This document shows positions 1 through 6,975 of a stretch of DNA of 8,782 bases, one piece after another. The notes under the pieces were generated by a model. That model did no database searches. It was not told the DNA's origin and saw only the letters and a list, made by a program, of their open reading frames with translations. A program made the position numbers and the translations under genes. Position 1 is the stretch's first letter; every line of letters begins with the position of its first letter. Source of the DNA: Flavobacteriales bacterium (GTDB taxonomy: Bacteria; Bacteroidota; Bacteroidia; Flavobacteriales_D; Crocinitomicaceae); contig CANHBA010000087.1 in NCBI GenBank assembly GCA_947458985.1, forward strand, positions 1 to 8,782, given 5' to 3'.

Positions 1-516
1 AATAAATGGATGCAGGTTTATGTAGAGGGCAAATACATTATGTTCCCCAACGACAAACATTGGCCAGATGCGAACTCTACTTTGCGCCTTACTTATGGTC
101 AGTTGGAAGGTTCTGCACCTACAGACGGCATGCGCTACACCGAACACACCACTTTAGATGGCATCATTGCCAAATACAATACGGGCAACCCAGATTTTGA
201 ATTATTGCCACGCATGCTCGACTTACACGCTGCTAAAAACTACGGACCGTATGGACAAGGAGATGAATTGTGGGTTTGTTTTACAGGTTCTAACCATACC
301 ACAGGCGGCAATTCGGGCTCACCTGTTTTAGATGAAAATGGCTATCTAATGGGTCTCAATTTTGACCGCAGCTGGGAGAGTACCATGAGCGATTACCTTT
401 TTGATCCGAACCGTTGTCGCAACATTGTTGTGGACATTCGCTATGTACTTTGGGTCATGGATATCTACTCAGGAGCCAAACACTTGGTCGATGAAATGAC
501 CTTAATGAAAGAATAA
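1..516 (+). CDS. S46 family dipeptidyl-peptidase, DPP11-like (Asp/Glu-specific), 5'-truncated by window edge
   Basis: This is the C-terminal part of a periplasmic S46 serine exopeptidase, a family that releases dipeptides from peptide N-termini. The frame is open from base 1 (residues N-K-W precede the first Met at 10), so the true start lies outside the window and the Met at 10 is internal. The catalytic Ser is in GGNSGSP (Ser codon 313-315), preceded by the family-typical GSNHTT. Eighteen residues after this Ser is an Arg (codon 367-369, in FDRSWE). From memory of the family, that position is Arg in DPP11 (prefers Asp/Glu at P1) and Gly in DPP7 (prefers hydrophobic residues), so the DPP11 type is inferred. 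The tail, with VDIRYVLWVMD and a final GAKHLVDEM, is the usual S46 ending, so the 3' end is intact. S46 enzymes are usually about 700 residues; about 171 are visible. The substrate type is inferred from one residue and should be aligned. Confidence 0.93.
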   Translation, partial: NKWMQVYVEGKYIMFPNDKHWPDANSTLRLTYGQLEGSAPTDGMRYTEHTTLDGIIAKYNTGNPDFELLPRMLDLHAAKNYGPYGQGDELWVCFTGSNHTTGGNSGSPVLDENGYLMGLNFDRSWESTMSDYLFDPNRCRNIVVDIRYVLWVMDIYSGAKHLVDEMTLMKE

Positions 517-519
517 ATC

Positions 520-527
520 TATATTTG
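520..527 (+). promoter_or_regulatory. Candidate Bacteroidota -7 promoter element (TATATTTG) for the glycosyltransferase gene
   Basis: TATATTTG matches the Bacteroidota -7 consensus TAnnTTTG. It lies in the 44-base AT-rich gap between the peptidase stop and the glycosyltransferase ATG, ending 33 bases before the start codon. I see no matching TTG-type -33 element at the usual spacing, so the call rests on the -7 box and its position. Confidence 0.35.
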
Positions 528-560
528 CTTTTTATTTTCAACTTCTTTGTAGCTTGACCC

Positions 561-2456
561 ATGAATAAACTACTCTTAAGCGCACTACTCAGCTTTTTTA
601 TCAGCACCGCATTTGCCAATAAAACCTACATTGGCCCTGTTTCGAAAAAAATCGAAGGGTTTTTAGTTGATTTCAAAACGAAATCTGAAGTAGAAGAGGT
701 CGAAGTACAACTCAAATCATTGGTTACGGGCAAAGTATATACAGCAGAAACCGACGAAAACGGAAAATTCACTTTCAGAAATGTGCCGATTGGTAAGTCA
801 AAATTGCGCTTAATTGACAAAGATTACCGTGCAACTACATTAAAGGTTTTTGAAACCAATGAAAAGCATCTTGTTCATTATACGTTTAGCCAGAAACAGC
901 CGTTTACAGCTCAACTAAAAGTTTCCTGGATGTTCAATTGGGGTGATTTTCAAGGCAAAGAGCATTATTGGTCTCACATGACCGCACGCGTTATTCTTGT
1001 CATTTATGGTTTATGTTTGGTACTTATTTTCTTTTACAGTGTGATTCAATTGAGTTTGGCCATTGCTTATGTCAAGAATAAGAAAAAACAACAAAGTCGT
1101 GTTACCCCACCATTTGATTTAGCGAACGCGCCAAAAGTCACGGTGCAATTGCCCATGTTCAACGAAATGTATGTAGCTGAGCGCATCATCGAAACTTGTG
1201 CCGAAATAGAATACCCTCGCGACAAATTTCAGATTCAGGTTCTAGACGACTCCACCGACGAAACTAAAGACATCATTGCCAACAAATGCGCTGAAGTAGC
1301 TGCTAGAGGCATCAATATTCAGCATATCCACCGTACAGACCGTACTGGTTATAAAGCAGGAGCTTTGGATTGTGCTATGGAAAAAGTAGAGGGTGAATTC
1401 ATTGCTATTTTTGACGCCGATTTCGTGCCGAGTAAAGATTTCTTACTGCGCACCATTCCTTATTTTACTGAAAATGTCGGCGTTGTACAAACGCGTTGGG
1501 GTCACCTCAACAAAGACTACTCTTTGCTTACTGAATTGCAAGCATTTGGCTTGAATGGACACTTCGCCATTGAGCAAGGTGGTCGTAATGTGAGTGGGCA
1601 TTACATCAATTTCAACGGAACCGCAGGTGTTTGGCGCCGTGCCACCATCGACGACGCTGGTGGTTGGGAACACGACACCATCACCGAAGACCTCGACCTC
1701 AGCTACCGCGCCCAAATGAAAGGTTGGCGCTTCGTGTATTTGGAAGAAGTAGAATCTCCTGCTGAGTTGCCAATCACGATGTCTGCACTCAAGAGTCAGC
1801 AACACCGCTGGATGAAGGGTGGCGCAGAGGTATTCATTAAAATGTGGAAGCGTTTGGCTACCACCAAAGGCCTCAAAATTGGCGACCGCATCCATGGTTT
1901 GGCGCACTTGTTCAACTCTTCTGTATTTGTTTTTATCCTCATTCTTTCTTTGTTGAGCCTCGCTGTGTTGCACATCAAAGATTCATTCTCCGACCTCAAT
2001 ATTTACATCAAATTCGGGATGTACTTCTTCTCAAGTACTATTTTCTTAGCGTTCTATTACTGGAACTCTTTCCGCGACAAACGCGGCAACTTCTTTGGCG
2101 ACCTCTTCCGTTTCTTAGGCCGCTTTGTGCAGTTCCTGACTGTTTCTATGGCGCTAGGGCTGAGCAATGCTGTAGCTGTTATTGAAGGCTATCTAGGTAT
2201 CAAAAGTTCATTTGTGCGCACACCAAAGTTTAATGTGGCTAAAAAGGATGAGTTCAAAGGCAATAAGTACGACAAGAAAAGCCTTTCAATCATCAATATC
2301 TTAGAAGGTACGTTTATGGTTGTTTTCGGTTTTACTGCCGTGAACAGAGCTATTTACGGCGACTTAGGAATGGTTCCGTTCCACGTGATGCTCGCGGTAG
2401 GGTATGGCATCATTTTCTTTAATACGCTCAAAGAAAACCGCGGTCAGCAAGCTTAA
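561..2456 (+). CDS. Membrane glycosyltransferase family 2 (cellulose-synthase-like) with N-terminal signal peptide and carboxypeptidase-regulatory-like domain
   Basis: A processive-type inverting GT2 enzyme expected to transfer sugar from a nucleotide sugar at the inner membrane. Residues 1-19 look like a signal peptide ending in TAFA. Residues about 29-110 form a beta-sandwich resembling carboxypeptidase-regulatory domains, including the typical TDENGKFTFRNVPIG. A transmembrane helix follows at about 142-170, then the cytosolic GT-A domain from about 191. Its motifs are all present: DD 229-230, DAD 285-287, TED 375-377 and QQHRW 413-417 (the QxxRW motif). Further membrane segments lie near 446-472, 484-501, 520-543, 583-597 and 604-622. 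Bacteroidota relatives I know are about 490 residues and start near the first helix, so the extra N-terminal domain is unusual. No PilZ domain or polysaccharide operon is visible, so the product (glucan, mannan or a glycolipid) is unknown. The ATG at 561 is supported by the signal peptide directly after it. The gene stops 3 bases before the convergent DUF4783 gene. Confidence 0.93.
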   Translation: MNKLLLSALLSFFISTAFANKTYIGPVSKKIEGFLVDFKTKSEVEEVEVQLKSLVTGKVYTAETDENGKFTFRNVPIGKSKLRLIDKDYRATTLKVFETNEKHLVHYTFSQKQPFTAQLKVSWMFNWGDFQGKEHYWSHMTARVILVIYGLCLVLIFFYSVIQLSLAIAYVKNKKKQQSRVTPPFDLANAPKVTVQLPMFNEMYVAERIIETCAEIEYPRDKFQIQVLDDSTDETKDIIANKCAEVAARGINIQHIHRTDRTGYKAGALDCAMEKVEGEFIAIFDADFVPSKDFLLRTIPYFTENVGVVQTRWGHLNKDYSLLTELQAFGLNGHFAIEQGGRNVSGHYINFNGTAGVWRRATIDDAGGWEHDTITEDLDLSYRAQMKGWRFVYLEEVESPAELPITMSALKSQQHRWMKGGAEVFIKMWKRLATTKGLKIGDRIHGLAHLFNSSVFVFILILSLLSLAVLHIKDSFSDLNIYIKFGMYFFSSTIFLAFYYWNSFRDKRGNFFGDLFRFLGRFVQFLTVSMALGLSNAVAVIEGYLGIKSSFVRTPKFNVAKKDEFKGNKYDKKSLSIINILEGTFMVVFGFTAVNRAIYGDLGMVPFHVMLAVGYGIIFFNTLKENRGQQA

Positions 2457-2459
2457 GTT

Positions 2460-2846
2460 TTATTCTTTAACGATGCTTAGGCTTTCGAGCTTGATGTCGT
2501 ATTTGCCACTTCTGAATTGGAAAGTGCTGCGGTAGCTGCTTCCTTTTGAAACATAGGAACCGATCACTGTTCCGCTCCCTTCTACTGATTTTGCGTTTTT
2601 GTAGCGAATTGTAAAAGTTCCTTTTGGATTTTTTTGAAAAAAGCTATTTAAGATCATTTCGGCCTGAGAAAGTGGGTAAGCACCATCTGAACCAGGAACT
2701 TGAAGTACAATTTTGTCTTTGCCAAGATTGACTATCGTGTGTGCATCGTTGGTTTCCATTCCTCGCTGAATGGTAGCGTATGGGATATCGCCACTAAAGC
2801 TTAGTGAAATCAGGAGGATACTAAAGAAACTATAAATTGCGTTCAT
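2460..2846 (-). CDS. Secreted DUF4783 family protein
   Basis: A 128-residue protein of unknown function. It starts with a short hydrophobic signal segment (residues 1-18, ending SLSFSG), so export to the periplasm or outer membrane is likely; there is no lipobox Cys. The mature part matches the DUF4783 pattern I recall from Bacteroidota: an early stretch reading I-Q-R-G-M-E-T-N-D-A, then YPLSQAEMILNSFFQKN, an F-T-I-R-Y segment, and an I-G-S-Y-V followed by a Y-R-S-T-F strand. The fold is probably NTF2-like (inferred). The family is largely confined to Bacteroidota. The gene is divergent from cysS with a 63-base gap, and convergent with the glycosyltransferase with a 3-base gap. Its candidate promoter box lies only 4 bases from the ATG, so the transcript may be almost leaderless. 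Confidence 0.85.
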   Translation of the reverse strand: MNAIYSFFSILLISLSFSGDIPYATIQRGMETNDAHTIVNLGKDKIVLQVPGSDGAYPLSQAEMILNSFFQKNPKGTFTIRYKNAKSVEGSGTVIGSYVSKGSSYRSTFQFRSGKYDIKLESLSIVKE

Positions 2847-2850
2847 GCCA

Positions 2851-2858
2851 CAAACTTA
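2851..2858 (-). promoter_or_regulatory. Candidate -7 promoter element (TAAGTTTG) for the DUF4783 gene
   Basis: On the minus strand this reads TAAGTTTG, a match to TAnnTTTG. It is separated from the ATG at 2846 by only 4 bases (TGGC). Transcription would then begin at or just beside the start codon, giving a leaderless or nearly leaderless mRNA. No clear -33 element is seen. Confidence 0.4.
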
Positions 2859-2873
2859 ACAAAAATGATGCCG

Positions 2874-2891
2874 TAAATTTGGCTAAATTTG
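2874..2891 (+). promoter_or_regulatory. Tandem candidate -7 elements (TAAATTTG twice) for cysS
   Basis: Two identical TAAATTTG octamers lie at 2874-2881 and 2884-2891, ten bases apart and so about one helical turn. Both match the Bacteroidota -7 consensus TAnnTTTG and both face cysS. The downstream copy ends 18 bases before the ATG, which predicts a short 5' leader. The 63-base gap leaves no room for a T-box or other large riboswitch. No -33 TTG element is evident at standard spacing. Confidence 0.42.
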
Positions 2892-2909
2892 TCAGAATAA
2901 TCGCACAAA

Positions 2910-4373
2910 ATGAAAGCTCAGCAAGACCAACTCGTCCTCTATAATAGTTTGAAAGGAGAAAAAGAACCTTTTGTCCCGATGGTGGAAGGTAAGGTTGGCA
3001 TGTATGTATGTGGCCCCACGCTTTATAGCGAGCCTCACATGGGCAATATGCGCACTTTCATCAATTTTGACCTCATTTACCGCTACCTCTTACACTTGGG
3101 TTTCAGCGTTAAGTATGTGCGCAATGTAACCGACGCAGGTCATATCACGAACTCTGCTGGCCAGGAGGTAGATAGCATTGGCGCAGCAGCTAAAGCGGAG
3201 CAGCTTCAATCTTTAGAAATTGTCTATAAATACGCCGTTAAGTTTCAAGAACTCCAGCGCGTTTACAACATGTTGCCACCAAGTATAGAGCCAACGGCAA
3301 CGCAGCATATTCAAGAGCAAATCGAAATCATTGAGCAAATCATTAGCAACGGCTATGCCTATGAGGTCAATGGATCGGTTTATTTCGATACGCGTCGTTA
3401 CATGCAAGACTACAACTACGGTATTTTAAGTGGCCGCAAAGTAGACGAACTCGAAAACGAAACCCGCACACTCAACGCACAAGACGAAAAACGCTTTTTT
3501 GCCGACTTTGCACTTTGGAAAAAAGCAAACCCAGACGATATGCAAGTTTGGCGTTCTCCTTGGGGCAATGGCAACCCGGGTTGGCATATTGAGTGTACGG
3601 CCATGAGCACCAAATACCTTGGCAAGCAGTTCGACATCCACGGCGGCGGCATGGACCTCAAATTTCCGCACCACGAAGACGAAATTGCCCAAAGTTGTGG
3701 TTCTTTTGGCTGCAACCCAGCCCGCTACTGGATGCATGCCAACATGCTCAATGTCAATGGTCAAAAAATGTCTAAATCTTTTGGCAATTATTTCTTACCG
3801 AGGCAAATCCTCGACGGCACAACCGGACTTTTTGAAAAGTCGTATTCCGCAAATGTGGTGCGTTTTTTCATGATGCAAGCCCATTACCGCAGCAACCTCG
3901 ATTTTACCCAAGAAGCCTTAAATGCTTCGGAAAAAGGTTATGCGCGTTTAATGGAAGGGTTCAAAACACTCGAAAATCTACCAACTACGAGCACTTCTTT
4001 TGATGTTGCTGCACTCATCGCTTCTTTTTACAAAGCCATGAACGACGATTTCAATGCGCCAATTTTGGTGGCCAACTTATTTGAAGCTGTAAAGCAAATC
4101 AATTTGGTCAACGATGGCAATGCAAGTATTTCGGCTGAAGACAAGTCTGAACTAAAGACGGCTATGGAAGTTTTCATACATGAGGTACTTGGTCTGGCAC
4201 CAGAAACTAGCGCTACTGAAACGCGTTTGGCACCCGTCATGGACCTCGTTTTAGATTTGCGTCAGCAAGCGCGCACCAACAAAGACTGGACTACCTCAGA
4301 TCAAATCCGCGATGGTTTAGCGAAAGCCGGAATCGTTGTCAAAGACGGAAAAGACGGCACCGCTTGGAGCTAA
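2910..4373 (+). CDS. cysS: Cysteinyl-tRNA synthetase
   Basis: This class I synthetase charges tRNA-Cys with cysteine in the cytosol. At 487 residues it is a normal length for the bacterial enzyme. The HIGH-type signature is HMGN (43-46), following VCGPT with the first zinc-ligand Cys at 34. The other zinc ligands are Cys229 (GWHIEC), His254 and Glu258 (FPHHEDE), with the same spacing as in the E. coli enzyme (209/234/238). The KMSKS loop is at 286-290 (GQKMSKSFGNY). The C-terminal DALR-like helices and the closing segment SDQIRDGLAKAGIVVKDGKDG are typical, so the gene is complete. The ATG at 2910 fits the family N-terminus and has no Shine-Dalgarno sequence before it, as usual in Bacteroidota. 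The gene ends 21 bases from the convergent DUF3050 gene, with no convincing hairpin terminator between them. Confidence 0.99.
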   Translation: MKAQQDQLVLYNSLKGEKEPFVPMVEGKVGMYVCGPTLYSEPHMGNMRTFINFDLIYRYLLHLGFSVKYVRNVTDAGHITNSAGQEVDSIGAAAKAEQLQSLEIVYKYAVKFQELQRVYNMLPPSIEPTATQHIQEQIEIIEQIISNGYAYEVNGSVYFDTRRYMQDYNYGILSGRKVDELENETRTLNAQDEKRFFADFALWKKANPDDMQVWRSPWGNGNPGWHIECTAMSTKYLGKQFDIHGGGMDLKFPHHEDEIAQSCGSFGCNPARYWMHANMLNVNGQKMSKSFGNYFLPRQILDGTTGLFEKSYSANVVRFFMMQAHYRSNLDFTQEALNASEKGYARLMEGFKTLENLPTTSTSFDVAALIASFYKAMNDDFNAPILVANLFEAVKQINLVNDGNASISAEDKSELKTAMEVFIHEVLGLAPETSATETRLAPVMDLVLDLRQQARTNKDWTTSDQIRDGLAKAGIVVKDGKDGTAWS

Positions 4374-4394
4374 ATCGAGACAATTAAAGTAAAA

Positions 4395-5165
4395 TTAAGC
4401 TTGTAGTTTCGCTAGTACGCCATTCCAGAGTGCGTAGCGTTTTTCTAGGGCCTGGATCGAAACGTCAGTTGCTTCTTGCCATTTCACTACATCTGACCCA
4501 CAAATTTCTTCCATCATTTTTAAAGAAATAGGGCCGTGGTCTCCGCCGTCAACCTCGATGTGTCTTTCTAAATAATAAAGCAGTTTATCGATATTGCTTT
4601 GCCCTTGCCCTTGCATTTCTCGCAAAATTTCGATGAACATGTCGGGGATGAGGTCTTCACGACCAAAGGTAAAGAGTGCCGCAATTTTGTGCAGCTGCCC
4701 GCCGTCGATGGTTTCAAAGGTGAAGCGTACAAAAGCACGTGTTTCTTCGCGAATTTCTAGTTGGTAAAGGGCTTCGTCTAAGGGTTTGCCATAAGAAAGC
4801 CATTCGGTCAGTTGATGAATAGGAAGTGTATCGGCACCAATTTGTTGCATAGCTTCTAGGTACATTTCAAAGTGGCTGAGTACCTTGCCGTCTTTATCAA
4901 GATCAGTTTCTTCGCCAAGTACAATTTCATTGATGAACCTGCGCGTTACGGGCGAGCCTTTTGGTGACCACGGGACTTCGACGCAAGTAAGTGCGCGTTG
5001 CAAGGCCTTGAGTAGGCTCATGAAATCCCAAACGGCGAAGATGTGTTGCTCCATAAAGCACTGGAAATCTTCGATTCGCTTGATTTGTGCGTACATTGGG
5101 TGTGCTAATAGCTTCGTGCGATGTGCACTGAGTGTAGCTTGCAGTTGGTCTATTTGTGGGCTCAT
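4395..5165 (-). CDS. DUF3050 family protein (heme-oxygenase-like fold, probable metal-binding)
   Basis: A 256-residue soluble, mostly helical protein that I recognise as DUF3050, a family of unknown function with a heme-oxygenase-like fold. Family-like segments include AHPMY (21-25), FMEQHIFAVWDFMSLLKALQ (37-56), FTFGRED (165-171) and YLERHIEVDGGDHGP (198-212). His and acidic residues recur on the predicted helices: His22, Glu39, His41, His159, Glu170, Glu200, His202 and His210. That is the sort of set used by heme-oxygenase-like di-iron oxidases. Metal binding and redox activity are inferred, and the exact ligands cannot be fixed without alignment. No signal peptide or membrane segment is seen. 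The gene lies 25 bases downstream of aspS on the same strand, with no promoter-like box between them, so co-transcription with aspS is likely. Confidence 0.85.
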   Translation of the reverse strand: MSPQIDQLQATLSAHRTKLLAHPMYAQIKRIEDFQCFMEQHIFAVWDFMSLLKALQRALTCVEVPWSPKGSPVTRRFINEIVLGEETDLDKDGKVLSHFEMYLEAMQQIGADTLPIHQLTEWLSYGKPLDEALYQLEIREETRAFVRFTFETIDGGQLHKIAALFTFGREDLIPDMFIEILREMQGQGQSNIDKLLYYLERHIEVDGGDHGPISLKMMEEICGSDVVKWQEATDVSIQALEKRYALWNGVLAKLQA

Positions 5166-5190
5166 GATTTTACAACAATTAAGTAGCTGC

Positions 5191-6936
5191 TTAGTTGAGC
5201 TTTAAGCCTAATTCTTTGAGTTGGGCTTCGTTTAGTGGCGATGGTGCGTCGATCATGGTGTCGCGACCAGAGTTGTTTTTTGGGAATGCGATGTAGTCTC
5301 GGATAGATTCTGAACCACCCATTGTGGCAACCAAGCGGTCAAGACCAAAGGCTAAACCACCGTGTGGAGGTGCGCCGTATTCAAAAGCGGACATCAAGAA
5401 ACCAAATTGTGCTTGCGCTTCTTCTTTACTAAAACCGAGTAAATCGAACATGCGAGACTGAAGGCCGCGGTCGTGGATACGGATAGATCCGCCGCCGAGC
5501 TCAACGCCGTTCATGGCGAGGTCATAGGCATTGGCGCGCACTTTGCCGGGTTCGGTATCGATGAGGTGGAGGTCTTCGGGTTTAGGTGAGGTAAACGGGT
5601 GGTGCATGGCGTGGTAGCGGCCGCTTTCTTCGTCCCATTCTAGTAATGGGAAATCCAAAACCCAAAGTGGTTTGAATTCATTAGGATTGCGCAAACCGAG
5701 TTGGTTCCCTAAATATAGGCGCAATTCATTGAGTTGTTTTCTTGTTTTGGCAAGTTCTCCAGAAAGGAGTAGAATGAGATCGCCTGGCTTGGCATCTGCT
5801 TTTTCAGCCATGGCTTTGAGGTCTGCTTCGCTATAAAATTTATCTACACTAGATTTGAAACTACCGTCTGTATTACACTTGATATAAACCAAGCCTTTGG
5901 CACCAATTTGTGGGCGCTTCACCCATTCAGTGAGTTCGTCGAGTTGTTTACGGGTGTATTCGCTGCAACCTTCGGCATTAATGGCTAATACAGCTTCTGC
6001 ACTATTGAAAACAACAAAATCGTTTTGTTGTGCCAAAGTGGTGAGATCTACAAATTCCATTCCGAAGCGGATGTCGGGTTTGTCTGAGCCATAGAGCTCC
6101 ATAGCTTCTGCGTAGGTCATGCGGGGGAAAGCACCTTCAAATTGAACACCGCGTACAGTTTTAAAAAGATGCTTAATGAGCCCTTCGAACATGTTGAGGA
6201 TGTCGTTTTGTTCTACAAATGCCATTTCGCAGTCGATTTGGGTAAACTCAGGCTGGCGGTCTGCACGGAGGTCTTCGTCGCGGAAGCACTTGACAATTTG
6301 ATAGTAGCGGTCAAAACCACTCACCATGAGCAACTGCTTGAAGGTTTGTGGCGACTGCGGAAGGGCGTAGAATTGCCCTTCGTTCATGCGGCTAGGCACC
6401 ACGAAATCGCGCGCGCCTTCTGGAGTAGACTTGATAAGTACGGGTGTTTCTACGTCCAAGAAATCTTTGGAGTCGAGGTATTTGCGGGTTTCAAGTGCCA
6501 CTTGATTGCGCAAGCGTAGCTTTTCTAAAACAGGATTGCGGCGCAGGTCAAGGTAGCGGTATTGCATGCGGAGTTCGTCGCCGCCATCGGTTTCGTCTTC
6601 GATGGTAAAGGGTGGCAACTTGGCGGCGTTCAAAATAGTCAAGGAAAGTACATTGATTTCGATGTCGCCAGTGGGCATGTTTTTGTTTTTGCTGCTGCGT
6701 TCAATGACTTCGCCCTCTACTTGGATCACGAATTCACGACCCAATTTGCGGGCTTGTTCGCAAAGCGCTGCATTGACTTCCATATTGAAAACCAATTGCG
6801 TAAGGCCGTAGCGGTCTCGGAGGTCGATGAAGGTCATGCCGCCGAGGTCGCGCGAGCGTTGCATCCAGCCTGCCAACGTGACTTTTGTTCCTATATGTTC
6901 TGATCTTAATTCTCCGCAAGTGTGTGAGCGATACAT
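5191..6936 (-). CDS. aspS: Aspartyl-tRNA synthetase, bacterial type
   Basis: This class IIb synthetase charges tRNA-Asp in the cytosol. I place the start at the ATG at 6936 (581 residues; MYRSHTCGELR is the usual N-terminus) rather than at the in-frame TTG 33 bases upstream. An N-terminal OB-fold anticodon domain (GWMQRSRDLGGMTFIDLRDR) is followed by the catalytic core. QSPQ is at 194-197, motif 2 FRDEDLRADRQPEF at 218-231 and motif 3 GLAFGLDR at 527-534, with the bacterial GAD insertion between motifs 2 and 3. Leu31 and Lys83 occupy the positions that, from memory, are Leu/Lys in discriminating enzymes and His/Gly in non-discriminating ones. It should therefore charge tRNA-Asp only and not need the Asp-to-Asn amidotransferase route (inference). 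It lies 39 bases downstream of the di-heme peroxidase gene with a candidate promoter in between, and 25 bases upstream of the DUF3050 gene. Confidence 0.99.
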   Translation of the reverse strand: MYRSHTCGELRSEHIGTKVTLAGWMQRSRDLGGMTFIDLRDRYGLTQLVFNMEVNAALCEQARKLGREFVIQVEGEVIERSSKNKNMPTGDIEINVLSLTILNAAKLPPFTIEDETDGGDELRMQYRYLDLRRNPVLEKLRLRNQVALETRKYLDSKDFLDVETPVLIKSTPEGARDFVVPSRMNEGQFYALPQSPQTFKQLLMVSGFDRYYQIVKCFRDEDLRADRQPEFTQIDCEMAFVEQNDILNMFEGLIKHLFKTVRGVQFEGAFPRMTYAEAMELYGSDKPDIRFGMEFVDLTTLAQQNDFVVFNSAEAVLAINAEGCSEYTRKQLDELTEWVKRPQIGAKGLVYIKCNTDGSFKSSVDKFYSEADLKAMAEKADAKPGDLILLLSGELAKTRKQLNELRLYLGNQLGLRNPNEFKPLWVLDFPLLEWDEESGRYHAMHHPFTSPKPEDLHLIDTEPGKVRANAYDLAMNGVELGGGSIRIHDRGLQSRMFDLLGFSKEEAQAQFGFLMSAFEYGAPPHGGLAFGLDRLVATMGGSESIRDYIAFPKNNSGRDTMIDAPSPLNEAQLKELGLKLN

Positions 6937-6956
6937 AGCCTTTGATTTTGAAGCAA

Positions 6957-6964
6957 CAAAGGTA
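6957..6964 (-). promoter_or_regulatory. Candidate -7 promoter element (TACCTTTG) for aspS
   Basis: On the minus strand this reads TACCTTTG, matching TAnnTTTG, and it ends 20 bases before the aspS ATG at 6936. It lies in the 39-base gap after the peroxidase stop codon. This suggests that aspS-DUF3050 has its own promoter and does not depend on the upstream pair. No -33 element is recognisable; the upstream sequence there is peroxidase coding sequence. Confidence 0.4.
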
Positions 6965-6975
6965 AGCAATCTCGC

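Noticed and set aside
1443..1973. 176-codon open frame on the minus strand opposite the glycosyltransferase
   Set aside because: It lies wholly inside the GT2 catalytic region, which has intact motifs, and its translation resembles no protein family. It is a shadow frame.
2457..2459. Terminator between the convergent glycosyltransferase and DUF4783 genes
   Set aside because: Only 3 bases separate the stop codons, and no GC-rich hairpin with a T-run is visible around them. Transcripts probably overlap.
2847..2909. T-box or other riboswitch upstream of cysS
   Set aside because: The gap is too short for a T-box leader and no T-box sequence is seen; T-boxes are also mainly a feature of Gram-positive bacteria.
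4374..4394. Possible bidirectional terminator between cysS and the DUF3050 gene
   Set aside because: The 21-base gap is AT-rich but has no stable inverted repeat that I can find.
6142..6519. Plus-strand open frame of 125 codons opposite aspS
   Set aside because: It is antisense to conserved aspS catalytic sequence, with no recognisable domain or start signal.
6937..6969. Upstream in-frame TTG start adding 11 residues to AspRS
   Set aside because: The added residues do not match the AspRS N-terminus, and the ATG at 6936 gives the family-typical MYRSHTCGELR. The candidate -7 box also overlaps this stretch.
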